Positions 44,888 through 52,821 of a stretch of DNA of 64,000 bases are shown here, in pieces. A model generated the notes under the pieces. The model was not told where the DNA came from, ran no database searches, and saw only the letters and a list, made by a program, of their open reading frames with translations. Origin of the DNA: Nocardia nova NBRC 15556. GTDB taxonomy: Bacteria > Actinomycetota > Actinomycetes > Mycobacteriales > Mycobacteriaceae. Numbering within the stretch: position 1 is the first letter of the stretch; each line of letters starts with the position of its first letter. The position numbers were made by a program, and so were the translations under genes. The stretch spans positions 1-64,000 of the forward strand of contig NZ_BDBN01000020.1 of NCBI RefSeq assembly GCF_001613005.1, written 5' to 3'.

Positions 44888-45237
44888 CGTTGGTTGGGAT
44901 CGTGTGGCCGGCGGACCACGGCTCGGATAGGGCGGAGGTCGCCGATTCCGAGGCCTTCCAGACCGTGTCCGTCGGTGCCGGTGCGGGTCTGCTCGGCGTG
45001 GACGAGGACGGGTTCGAGCAGGTCGTTGGGTTGGCAGGCCAGGATGTCGCAGAGCGCGGCGAGTAGGTCGGTGTTGATGCGCTGTGGTGGCGTGGTGACC
45101 AGTTTGTGGACGTATTGGCGGCTCAGGTTCACTCCGCGCTCGGCCAGTAGCGGGACGAGTTCGCTGGTCTGGAAGATACCGCGGGTCGCCATCACCTGGC
45201 GCAGATGCCAATTCATCACCATGCGTCGACTGCTCAC
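44884..45237 (-). CDS. Small helix-turn-helix protein of the recombinase trio
   Basis: 117 residues with an XRE-type HTH: SELVPLLAERGVNLSRQYVH, RINTDLLAALCDILACQPND (a Cro/CI-like pattern). It overlaps the integrase upstream by 4 bases (ATGA) and the zinc-recombinase gene downstream by 4 bases. Such a small HTH protein between recombinases may regulate or direct excision. Confidence 0.75.
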   Translation of the reverse strand: MSSRRMVMNWHLRQVMATRGIFQTSELVPLLAERGVNLSRQYVHKLVTTPPQRINTDLLAALCDILACQPNDLLEPVLVHAEQTRTGTDGHGLEGLGIGDLRPIRAVVRRPHDPNQR

Positions 45238-46487
45238 CGGAGCTCCTCAGGTGTGGTTGGGGCGGGTGCGGGGGCGTAGACGCGTTGCAGCGCTGTTCGC
45301 AGGGTTTGCTTTTTGAAGTCGTTGGAGACCGAGGCGTAGATCGCGGTGGTGGATGCGAAGTGATGGCCGACCTGTTCTTGGACGAACCGTTCCGGGTAAC
45401 CGAACTCGATCAGGTGGGTGACGTAGGAGTGGCGCAGGCAGTGCAGTGTCAGTTCCGGCGCCAGTCCGGCCTCGGCGCGGATGCGGGAGAACCGCTTCTC
45501 CAGGAACGAGCCGTCGACGCGGGTGAGGCGTTCGGTGATCCAGAGTGCCGGGTGATCGGTGGCGTTGAGGATCGGGCGGGCCTGTTCGACCCATTGCCGC
45601 ATGCCGGTGACGACCCAATCGAATTCGGGAACGGTCAATACGGTTCGCCGGCGTGGTGTGCTGCCGCGGGTGGCCTTGCCGTAGCGCACGTGCACGGATC
45701 CGTAGGTGCCCCATTGCGGCATATGCGGATTCGGGTGCAGGTCTACCAGCTCCAATCGGCAGAGCTCGGTGCGGCGTAGGCCGTATGCGTAGCAGGTTTT
45801 GATCATCTGGGCATCTCGCAGGGCGGCCAAGGCGCCCTTGCGGCCGGAGGTGGCGATTCGTTCGACGCGTTCGTCGAGAGTGTCGAACAGCCACTGCAGC
45901 TCGTCGTAGGACAACGGTCGCCGGCCGGGTCGTCCTTCGTAGTCGACGAGGTGGGCGACGGTGTTCCACTCGTGACAGATCTGCTCGGGCACCTGTCCGA
46001 ACCGGTCGCGGCATTGCCGCATCCACTCATAGCGCGGGTCGGTCAGGTAGTCGCAGAACATGCGCAGGACCAGGTGATAGCCGCGGATCGTGGACGGCGC
46101 TAGGCGCCCGCCGGAGTCGCTGGTCAGCGACACGGTGAAGTCCTCGACGTCGGCAGCCGTCCACGACCACGGGTAAGAGTCGCTGAATTCGGCGAACCGG
46201 CGCAGCAGCGATATGCGCGGCTCGATCGTCGATATCGACAACATCCGCGACTTCTGTTGGTTCGCCCAGCCCTTCAACATCGCGTCGAACACCGCCGCCG
46301 GCTCGTCGAGATGGCGCACGCCCTCAACGAGAACCAGCCCCGCGGAACCAGGGATCTCGGCCAACTCCGCTCCAGATTCGTCAACGGAAAAGCGACTTTG
46401 TCGCCTCACCGTAGCCGCGGGTTCGGAGCGTGCATCGACACAGAGGTCGGCCGGGCGCGCCACAGTCAGCCAGCGCGAAAAGTCCAC
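45234..46487 (-). CDS. Tyrosine recombinase / integrase
   Basis: 417 residues: SAM-like N-terminal domain (about 90-180), then a catalytic domain with YGLRRTELCRLE (Arg I, about 240), VRYGKATRGS (Lys), LTLHCLRHSYVTHL (HxLR, about 355) and GHHFASTTAIYASVS (His and nucleophile Tyr, about 385-396). GTG start. Most probably the enzyme that integrates and excises the element at the tRNA 3' end, although it lies 16 kb from the right att site rather than beside it. First of three coupled genes. Confidence 0.9.
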   Translation of the reverse strand: MDFSRWLTVARPADLCVDARSEPAATVRRQSRFSVDESGAELAEIPGSAGLVLVEGVRHLDEPAAVFDAMLKGWANQQKSRMLSISTIEPRISLLRRFAEFSDSYPWSWTAADVEDFTVSLTSDSGGRLAPSTIRGYHLVLRMFCDYLTDPRYEWMRQCRDRFGQVPEQICHEWNTVAHLVDYEGRPGRRPLSYDELQWLFDTLDERVERIATSGRKGALAALRDAQMIKTCYAYGLRRTELCRLELVDLHPNPHMPQWGTYGSVHVRYGKATRGSTPRRRTVLTVPEFDWVVTGMRQWVEQARPILNATDHPALWITERLTRVDGSFLEKRFSRIRAEAGLAPELTLHCLRHSYVTHLIEFGYPERFVQEQVGHHFASTTAIYASVSNDFKKQTLRTALQRVYAPAPAPTTPEELR

Positions 46488-46558
46488 CAGCGCAGTTGGA
46501 TAACTGTCGCGTTACCGTCCATAGTCCGACTTGTCTTCCGCAATGCAAGAGGTCTGCG

Positions 46559-46688
46559 GTGGGTGAGTGAATGTGGGGGTGAGGGGGTGAGGGGTTATGG
46601 GGAATGGGGTTATGGGTGTGAGCGGAATAGGTGGTGTTGTGGGTGAGTGAGTGTGGGGTAAGTGGGTGAGAGTGAATGTGGAGAGTGC
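46559..46688. repeat. G/T-rich GTGAG-type low-complexity tract
   Basis: The + strand has many GGTGAGTG / GGGGTGAGGGGG / GTGGGTGAG units with very little C. No gene is seen on either strand. It lies upstream of the integrase trio and immediately next to the 12-bp hairpin at 46689-46720. Could be a recombinase-accessory or replication region or a slippage-prone tract. Confidence 0.5.
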
Positions 46689-46720
46689 TGGGGCCTGCGA
46701 GCTGGCTGTCGCAGGCCCCA
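46689..46720 (-). terminator. GC hairpin after the small membrane gene
   Basis: Perfect 12-bp stem: TGGGGCCTGCGA (46689-46700), 8-base loop, TCGCAGGCCCCA (46709-46720). It lies 47 bases beyond the stop of the 39-residue gene, closing the minus-strand maintenance operon. No T-run, so not a classical rho-independent signal. Confidence 0.6.
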
Positions 46721-46766
46721 CGGCGAGCAGCGAGCACGACTGCGCCGCGGTCGCGCGGCGCAGCGG

Positions 46767-46886
46767 TCAGTCGCGCGGGCGCTTGTCGTCGCCCGGCGTG
46801 CGGGTGCCGGGGACGGTCATGAGCGGGTGGCCGGAGAGCGCGAAGCCGATGAGCAGTCCGACGACGAAGATGAGCAGGTCGTGCAC
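46767..46886 (-). CDS. 39-residue membrane peptide
   Basis: From GTG 46886 with a strong CAAGGAG Shine-Dalgarno (46893-46899 on the complementary strand): a hydrophobic helix LLIFVVGLLIGFALS, then a short basic/acidic tail (DDKRPRD). Single-pass membrane peptide of unknown function. Flanked by hairpins on both sides. Confidence 0.55.
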   Translation of the reverse strand: MHDLLIFVVGLLIGFALSGHPLMTVPGTRTPGDDKRPRD

Positions 46887-46919
46887 GAGAAACTCCTTGC
46901 AGGAGAGGATGAGTGGTGG

Positions 46920-46958
46920 CCGGTCCGTCGCGGGAGGGGTGTCACCGCGACGGACCGG
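46920..46958 (-). terminator. 14-bp GC hairpin
   Basis: CCGGTCCGTCGCGG (46920-46933) pairs exactly with CCGCGACGGACCGG (46945-46958); 11-base loop. It lies between the zinc-finger gene's stop and the start of the 39-residue gene, as a partial terminator or attenuator. Confidence 0.6.
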
Positions 46959-46977
46959 GGATCGAGACTCGCGCGTT

Positions 46978-48420
46978 TTAGGCGGCGACGGTCTGGCGTG
47001 TGGGTGGGGTGACGAGGCCGAGCCAGACGCGGCATTCGGTGCAGAACCCGTCGTCGTGGATGGCGCGGATGCGGGTGCACCCTTCGCAGCGGGCCTGGCG
47101 CTGCCCGGCACCGGCCACCGGGCCACGACGGCGCCGCGACGCGGACGTGGCCTGTGCCGCACCGGGTTCGGCGGCGGTCTGCGAGTGGGCGGCCTGCTCG
47201 ATGTGTTCGGGTTGGGGAAGGTGTTCGTCGATGATGGCGGTCAGCCAGCGCGGCGCGCGGTGGCGTGTCTCAGCGAGCAGGGCGGGCGCGGCACCCGGAT
47301 AGCTGGTGGCCAGGAACCGGCAGTACGTGCGGGCGAGATCGGTGGCTGTGAACCCAGCGGGGAGCTCGGGCAGGCGCGGGGTGCGGTCGTCGCTGCGGCA
47401 GGAGTCGCACAACCCGTCGTCGCTACGCCGCCGTCCACCGACGGAGTGGATGAGGCGCTGGTCGCGGGTGGAGCGTTCGATGAAGCAGGCGACGCAGCGC
47501 CACCCCGAGATCGGGGTCATGGCTTCGCGGGTGTAGTCGACGCTGTCGCCGTGGAACGGCAACTGCGCCCGAAGGTCTCCGCGCACACCGGTGCGGGTGT
47601 CGGCGTAGGCGAGCGCGTTGTCGTGGGAGACGCGGCGGCTGTGTTCGGCGGTCGCGGCGTCGTGGGTGTGCTGTTCGGCAACGTGGTGGACGAACTCGAG
47701 GTCCCACCGCGCCTGCACCTCCTCGTCGCTACGCGGCTGCGCGCCCTGCACCCGCAGCGACGCGGAGGGTGCGGGTTCGGCGAGCAGGCCGAGGTCGCGG
47801 AACCGCTGTTCGGTGGCGCGGGTGCGGGCGATCTCTCGGGCCATGGTGTCGCGGTGCAGGTCCTCGGCGATGTAGCCGGTGACCACGTCGGGCTCGATGG
47901 GCGCGGGTCGGCGCTTGCCGCGCGCGCGGACACGGGCGGTGATCTGCTCGGGTGTCATGCGGGACTTGTCGGTTGCCCGTGAGGGTGCGAGGTAGACGCG
48001 GGCGGGCGGGTTGCGCCACAACCGGATCGAGGTCGGTGCGGTCTCGGCGGCAGTGAGTGGGGCGTAGTCGCGGAAGGCTTCCTCGTCGACGCTGCTGCCG
48101 TTGGCGCGGGCACGCTGTTCCAGGATCGCGATCCGCTCCTCCCGCTCGCGCACGTAGAGGCCGGGGTCGGTGTCGGGCAGCAACCGCGCCAGCAACTCGC
48201 GTTTCGGTTCGTGGTAGCGGAACGCGGCTTCCAGGCGCAGCAGCGCGGTGCGGAAGGGGTAGAGGGTGAAGGTGTCGACCATGGCGTCGAGCACCTCGCG
48301 CTCACCGGGGGTGGTGTGGGTGAGTGCGGTGGTGAAGGTGCGGCGGGCGGCGCGGCGGTCGCTGGTGATGCTGTAGTCGAGGTGGGCGATGGCATCGAGG
48401 AAGGTGCTGGTTTCGGTCAC
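46978..48420 (-). CDS. Zinc-finger protein related to the relaxase C-terminus
   Basis: 480 residues from GTG 48420 (GGACGAAC upstream). N-terminal helical part (ARRTFTTALTHTTPGERE, FRTALLRLEAAFRYHE) aligns with the relaxase at ARQAFTRLTADFDDTERD and AVARLRWAADRYPDHR. Two Cys clusters: CVACFIERSTRD with DDGLCDSCR (about 308-345), matching the CLACGLERARTD / DDGLCSTCR of TraA, and CEGCTRIRAIHDDGFCTECR (about 445-465). The following ALLAETRHRAPRWLTAIIDE region also matches in order. Likely nucleic-acid binding; perhaps shares a docking function with the relaxase. Confidence 0.65.
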   Translation of the reverse strand: MTETSTFLDAIAHLDYSITSDRRAARRTFTTALTHTTPGEREVLDAMVDTFTLYPFRTALLRLEAAFRYHEPKRELLARLLPDTDPGLYVREREERIAILEQRARANGSSVDEEAFRDYAPLTAAETAPTSIRLWRNPPARVYLAPSRATDKSRMTPEQITARVRARGKRRPAPIEPDVVTGYIAEDLHRDTMAREIARTRATEQRFRDLGLLAEPAPSASLRVQGAQPRSDEEVQARWDLEFVHHVAEQHTHDAATAEHSRRVSHDNALAYADTRTGVRGDLRAQLPFHGDSVDYTREAMTPISGWRCVACFIERSTRDQRLIHSVGGRRRSDDGLCDSCRSDDRTPRLPELPAGFTATDLARTYCRFLATSYPGAAPALLAETRHRAPRWLTAIIDEHLPQPEHIEQAAHSQTAAEPGAAQATSASRRRRGPVAGAGQRQARCEGCTRIRAIHDDGFCTECRVWLGLVTPPTRQTVAA

Positions 48421-48832
48421 GAGAGTTCGTCCTGTCGTCGAAGAGGGGATGTGCGAGCACCCGCCGGGACCGTCACGGCCCCGATCGAACACGCGGGTGT
48501 CGGGCCGGTCGTGGTGACCAGCCGAGGGCGCAAGCACCGGGGCGGGAGGCGACACGCGGGGCAGGGGCGGAACGCGCCGGGGCGTGCGCGCACGAATTCC
48601 CGCGCACACCACCGAAACCGGTGATGGAGATTAGGGTCGGCGCGCCGGGGAATTCGTGGGCGCCGGGCGGGGGCCGTCACGCGCGGCGCCGCCCGCCCCG
48701 GTAGCCCTCGGACGGCTGGTCGCCGCGACCGGCCAGTCGCCCGCCCCGCAACGCAACTCACCCCGCCCGGAACCGGGAGAGGATTCCGGGCGGGGTGAGT
48801 CGGCACGAGCAGGGCGGAGCGAGGTGATGAGC
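48421..48832. other. Gene-free stretch between ssb and the zinc-finger gene
   Basis: 412 bases without a supported gene on either strand. Apart from the ssb-proximal hairpin at 48757-48799 I see no repeat or RNA. The half nearest 48420 probably carries the promoter for the zinc-finger gene. Confidence 0.5.
48757..48799 (-). terminator. 16-bp perfect hairpin after ssb
   Basis: CTCACCCCGCCCGGAA (48757-48772) is the exact complement of TTCCGGGCGGGGTGAG (48784-48799), with an 11-base loop. It starts 33 bases beyond the ssb stop on the minus strand. The strongest hairpin of the window; without a T-run. Confidence 0.7.
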
Positions 48833-49393
48833 TCAGAATGGAGGCGCGTCGTCTCCGAAACCTGCGGCGGCCCCAGCCATCACCGGCTCCCGCCACGGAT
48901 CCTCACCACGGGACGGGGAACCCGCAGGCTGACCGAATCCTGTGCTGGTGTCCACGGCGGGGCCGCCGAACCCGTCGCGGTGCGCGGTCACGGCGCGGTC
49001 GGTGCGCGGCCCGCCGGATGTGCCGGCGGAGATTCGGGTGACCTTCGCGGTGGCGTAGCGCAACGAGGGGCCGATCTCGTCGACGTCGAGTTCGACGACG
49101 GTGCGTTTGTCGCCCTCTCGGGTGGTGAACGAGCGCTGCTTGAGTCTTCCCGTGACGATGACACGCGCTCCCCGTGAGAGGGCCGATTCGGCGAGGTTCT
49201 CCGCTGCCTGTCGCCACAGGTTGCAGCGCAGGAACAACGGATCGCCGTCTTTCCACTCACCGGCGGTGCGATCGAAATACCGCGGTGTGGAAGCGACGGT
49301 GAAGTTGGCCACCGCCGCGCCGGCTGGAGTGAATCTGAGCTCTGGCGAGTCTGTCAGGTTTCCTGTGACGGTCAGGACCGTGTCACCGGCCAT
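48833..49393 (-). CDS. ssb: Single-stranded DNA-binding protein
   Basis: 186 residues with the OB-fold pattern ([60 protein letters not shown]) and the typical acidic end DDAPPF that binds replication partners. Start ATG 49393 with GAGGAG upstream; an ATG 15 bases earlier is weaker. Element-encoded SSB coats the transferred strand and may suppress SOS. The linker is Gly/Pro-rich. Confidence 0.95.
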   Translation of the reverse strand: MAGDTVLTVTGNLTDSPELRFTPAGAAVANFTVASTPRYFDRTAGEWKDGDPLFLRCNLWRQAAENLAESALSRGARVIVTGRLKQRSFTTREGDKRTVVELDVDEIGPSLRYATAKVTRISAGTSGGPRTDRAVTAHRDGFGGPAVDTSTGFGQPAGSPSRGEDPWREPVMAGAAAGFGDDAPPF

Positions 49394-49441
49394 GGGCGTT
49401 CTCCTCAATCATCAGCAACGGGGATTGGATGGAATACGAGA

Positions 49442-49509
49442 CCGGCCCTGCCGGGATGTGGCAGGGCCGGGGTGTGGCAGGGCCGGGGTGTGGCAGGGCC
49501 GGGGTGTGG
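49442..49509 (-). terminator. Hairpin with triplicated right arm after the ParB-like gene
   Basis: GGCCCTGCC at 49444-49452 can pair with GGCAGGGCC, which occurs three times because a 16-bp unit TGTGGCAGGGCCGGGG is repeated in tandem (49457-49472, 49473-49488, 49489-49504), followed by a partial unit. Directly adjoins the gene's stop. Terminator region with a slippage-derived tandem repeat. Confidence 0.6.
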
Positions 49510-51201
49510 TTATTTGTCGATGGGGATGTCGTGGTAGTCGATGTCGCCGGCGGCGGCCTGTTCGACGTCGACCAACGCGAAATCGTCGTCGGGGGCGGCG
49601 ATGTCGGCGAGCAGGTGCAAATACCGGGTGGTGGGCTCCGACCGTGTTCGCCACAGGCTCTTGTCCAGGGTGACTTCCCGGTTGGCCAGCACCATGCCCA
49701 GTGCGAGCACCCAGGCCCGGTTGGTCGACGAGGCACCGATCACCTTCACCAACTCCTCGGTCGACCAGCCGACCCCGAGCAGCTTGGTCATCAACTGCAA
49801 CGCCCCCGGCGCCAGATTCCGCGCCAGGTACTCGGCCACGAAATGCGCGGCCTGCACCGGAGGCTTGCTCCGCTGGACATACTTCGACAGGAATTCCTCG
49901 CGCCGCTCAGCCGCCGCAACACCACGTTTGTTCAGCTCCCGCACCCGGCGGCGGGCCAACCGTGCTTCTTCCCGCGCTGCGGCGGCGCGTTCGGCGGCGG
50001 CCAGAGCCTCCTGCGGGTCAGCGGCCGGCGGAACAGGCCGCTGTAGTCCGGTGGTGTCGAGCTGGTCGGCGGGCAGGTAGTAGGCCGGGATCCAGCGATC
50101 ACGCCAGGCGAGCCCGTCCGCGCGGCGCAACCCTTCGCCGGGTTCGGTGCCGGGGGCGTGCTGGGTGTCCCAGTCGACGGTGTCTGGATCGACGAGCGCG
50201 CCGGTGGCGGTATCGACCAGTTCCGCGTTTTCCTCGACATCGACCCACACCAGCCACCGCGCCGGAGCGGCGTACACGTCGTCATCGGTGACCGGTTCGC
50301 CGTCGGCGCGGGTGAGTTCGGTGGCGGGCAGGTAGGCGTCGTCGGGGCCGGGTTCGTCGGTGAGGATCCCGAATCCGTAGGCGGCGTAGGGGAGTGAGGC
50401 GTGGAGGCGGCGTCGGGTTTCGTCGCGATCGGCGGCGATGGCCTTGACCGTGTAGCTGAAGTTGTAGCGGGAGGTCGTGGTCAGTTTTTCGACGGCGTCG
50501 GTGTCGCCGAGGTTGTCGTAGTCGGCGATGACGGCGAGCTGGTCGAGGCTGTACTGGCCGGCATCGGCCAGCCCGCGTCCTGTCGCCGAACGGCCGACCG
50601 CGGCGAGCTTACGGACCTCGGCGCGTTTGGTCTGTTGCAGTCCTTTCGCGACCCGTGTCGGGGAGGCACCCAGATCGAGCATGAGCGCGACCCCGGCGGC
50701 GTAGTCGGCCTGGGTCAACGGGATCCGACGCTCGTTGAGGTTGATCTGCGTCATCGTGCGGTCGATACGACGCTGCTTGGCATCGAGGTCGGTGGGTGCG
50801 ACGGTGATCCACACCGGAACCCGGGTACGGCCGACGGCTTGGGCGATCAACACCCGCACCTGACCGTCGAGCACGTGCACCGACCCGTCGGGTTCGCGTT
50901 CGGCCAGCACCGGAGCGCCGACACCGAACTCCCGGATCGAGTCGGCCTGCTTCGGGTGCTCGGCGACGTCGAAGCCGGTGCGCACATTCTCCGCGATCAC
51001 CAACTCCCGCGGATCCATATACGCCGCGGTCGCATTCGGCGGAACCTCCAGCTCGGCCTCGCCGGCGGGGTGCGGGTCGCGCTCATCCTCGGCGGACTCG
51101 GCACTGGTGGCGGATTCCGCACCGGTGGCATCACCGAGGGGGGTGGGCGAGGCGGCGGCGGGTTCGATGTCGGGCACGACGGTGAGAGTGGTGGGGCTCA
51201 A
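49510..51201 (-). CDS. ParB/KorB-like protein
   Basis: 563 residues from TTG 51201, supported by AGGAGG six bases upstream. Residues about 75-160 form a ParB N-terminal domain (YMDPRELVIAENVRTGFD, DSIREFGVGAPVLAERE, VHVLDGQVRVLIAQ). A KorB-type helix pair follows (MLDLGASPTRVAKGLQQTKR). The long C-terminal half has a coiled-coil region (AAAAREEARLARRRVRELNK) and an unrecognised domain. No ParA-like gene adjoins. Role may be partition, regulation or nuclease-type DNA maintenance of the element. Confidence 0.8.
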   Translation of the reverse strand: MSPTTLTVVPDIEPAAASPTPLGDATGAESATSAESAEDERDPHPAGEAELEVPPNATAAYMDPRELVIAENVRTGFDVAEHPKQADSIREFGVGAPVLAEREPDGSVHVLDGQVRVLIAQAVGRTRVPVWITVAPTDLDAKQRRIDRTMTQINLNERRIPLTQADYAAGVALMLDLGASPTRVAKGLQQTKRAEVRKLAAVGRSATGRGLADAGQYSLDQLAVIADYDNLGDTDAVEKLTTTSRYNFSYTVKAIAADRDETRRRLHASLPYAAYGFGILTDEPGPDDAYLPATELTRADGEPVTDDDVYAAPARWLVWVDVEENAELVDTATGALVDPDTVDWDTQHAPGTEPGEGLRRADGLAWRDRWIPAYYLPADQLDTTGLQRPVPPAADPQEALAAAERAAAAREEARLARRRVRELNKRGVAAAERREEFLSKYVQRSKPPVQAAHFVAEYLARNLAPGALQLMTKLLGVGWSTEELVKVIGASSTNRAWVLALGMVLANREVTLDKSLWRTRSEPTTRYLHLLADIAAPDDDFALVDVEQAAAGDIDYHDIPIDK

Positions 51202-51226
51202 AGGAGACCTCCTATGAGATGACGAA

Positions 51227-51267
51227 CGGCGCCGCCCCACCGATATGAATAGCGGTGGGACCGCGCC
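51227..51267 (-). terminator. GC hairpin between the ParB-like and 79-residue genes
   Basis: CGGCGCCGCCCCACCG (51227-51242) pairs with CGGTGGGACCGCGCCG (51252-51267) with two mismatches over 16 bp. Lies just after the stop of the 79-residue gene and before the ParB-like start, as an attenuator or partial terminator. Confidence 0.5.
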
Positions 51268-51298
51268 GATCTGGACGGTGAACCGAAACAGAGGTGGG

Positions 51299-51538
51299 TC
51301 AGGCGGCTGCCTGGCTCGAGGTGCGGGTGACGTTGATCGGGTGCAGGCGCAGCACGCCGTGCTCGTCGTCGAGATAGGCCCAGTGACGACCGCGCCACCC
51401 GGTGTGCTCGTCGCGCCAGCGGTCGGCGACAGCGGAATCCATCTCGGCGAGGACGGCGGTGGTGCCCGCGGCGCCACGGTGTTCGAGTCGATCGAATTCC
51501 GCGCGGGACAGGGTCGGGACAGAGTTCGCGGACGGCAT
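51299..51538 (-). CDS. Small hypothetical protein
   Basis: 79 residues from ATG 51538 (AAAGGTC upstream): TLSRAEFDRLEHRGAAGTTA, DEHTGWRGRHWAYLDDEHG, ending AAA. No domain recognised. It is likely co-transcribed with the ParB-like and DUF4192 genes. Confidence 0.55.
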   Translation of the reverse strand: MPSANSVPTLSRAEFDRLEHRGAAGTTAVLAEMDSAVADRWRDEHTGWRGRHWAYLDDEHGVLRLHPINVTRTSSQAAA

Positions 51539-51596
51539 GAACTGACCTTTCTGATCGGGAACGAAAACGAGGAGACGAGAAAAGAGGCGACGCTGG

Positions 51597-52343
51597 TCAG
51601 CGGTGCAGATCGATGCCGAGTGCGTCGGCGATGTCGTGGGCGTAGGTGACGACAGCACCGAGTCGGGGTGGGGATGTGCCGTCTCGCAGTGTGGTGTCGA
51701 GGGACCGGGCGAACCGATGCTGTGGGTCGGCGTCCAGGGCTGCGTCCAGCGCGATCGAGGCCAGCGCTCCATCGCCTCGGTGATAGGCCGAGAACGCCAG
51801 CAGAGCCGCGGCATGGGCGCGTTCGGGGTCGGGCAGGCTGCGGGTGAGCAGCGCCCACAACCGTTCAGCCGCGTCGACACGGGCAGTGCCGGCCAGCCCG
51901 AGCATGCAATGCCGCACCGCGGCTGTGCGTAAGTCCGCCGCGAGTGCGGCCATATCCGCCGGAGTAAGCCGCGAACCTGCCGCGAGCGTGTCGACGTGGT
52001 CGACCACCGTCGCGACGGTGGCGGTGATCTCGCTGGGCGCGCACTGTGTGCGGATGCCGGTGTCGGCGGGCAGCAGTGCGCGGACCTGGTCGGCCAGAGG
52101 CGAGTCGGGCTCGATCAGGCGGGTCAGTTCTTCGCGTGACCGGCGGATCGGATGTCCCGCGGCTACGAACGTGGCGGCAAGCGTGGTCGCGTCGGGGTCG
52201 GGCACGACGCCGGATGCGGTGGCATCGAGCAGGCTCCACCACGGCGCGCCTGCTTCGATCACGCGGGTCGCCCACGCCGAGGCGAGAACAACACCGCGTG
52301 TGGTGACGGCTCGGTCGAGGGCGCCGCCGGGAGTGTCGGGCAT
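51597..52343 (-). CDS. DUF4192-family protein
   Basis: 248 residues. The C-terminal half matches DUF4192: AHAAALLAFSAYHRGDGALA (about 188-207), SIALDAALDADPQHRFARSL. DUF4192 proteins are widespread in actinomycetes and their function is unknown. Here the N-terminal part (ATRVIEAGAPWWSLLDATAS) is shorter than usual. Element-borne copy beside maintenance genes. Confidence 0.75.
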   Translation of the reverse strand: MPDTPGGALDRAVTTRGVVLASAWATRVIEAGAPWWSLLDATASGVVPDPDATTLAATFVAAGHPIRRSREELTRLIEPDSPLADQVRALLPADTGIRTQCAPSEITATVATVVDHVDTLAAGSRLTPADMAALAADLRTAAVRHCMLGLAGTARVDAAERLWALLTRSLPDPERAHAAALLAFSAYHRGDGALASIALDAALDADPQHRFARSLDTTLRDGTSPPRLGAVVTYAHDIADALGIDLHR

Positions 52344-52496
52344 CGAATAGCTCCATTCGGATCGAAAAAGGGGGCGCGAGACAGGAGGGGCGGTGAGCCC
52401 GGTACGTCGCCGCGAGCACCGTCGTTTCCTCGGTCACCGCCGCGCGCCGTGACGTTCGGTTGCGAGTCCGGTCGCGGCGGAGTCCGGGAACGCCTT

Positions 52497-52739
52497 CTAT
52501 TCGTGGGCGCTTGCCGAGCTGTGCAGTGCGCGATATGTGACGCGGACGAGCCGTTCGTGGGTGCGGTAGTCGGCGATGGCGTAGTTGAGCAGAGTCAGGG
52601 GTTCGCCGCCGACGACGGTGGCCATCGTGTGGGCGATACCGAGCGCACGCCGTGTCGAGGCGATGTAGGGGCCGAGGGCCTCGACCAAGACGGCGACGGT
52701 CTCGTCGCGGCTCAACGGTTTGAAGGTGGATTCGCTCAC
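52497..52739 (-). CDS. Small helical hypothetical protein
   Basis: 80 residues from GTG 52739 with AAGGAG upstream: helical with FKPLSRDETVAVLVEALGPY and RALGIAHTMATVVGGEPL. Not recognised. It follows the first amidoligase/amidotransferase pair in the operon. Confidence 0.55.
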   Translation of the reverse strand: MSESTFKPLSRDETVAVLVEALGPYIASTRRALGIAHTMATVVGGEPLTLLNYAIADYRTHERLVRVTYRALHSSASAHE

Positions 52740-52821
52740 GGGAACAACTCCTTACACAGCGAGTACGGGCACGGCAGCGAAGCGGTGGCGGGGCCGGGCA
52801 CGGTGATTGGTGGTCGGCTGG

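Noticed and set aside
50401..51222. 273-codon plus-strand ORF opposite the ParB-like gene
   Set aside because: Antisense shadow; the ParB N-terminal domain motifs and Shine-Dalgarno support the minus strand.
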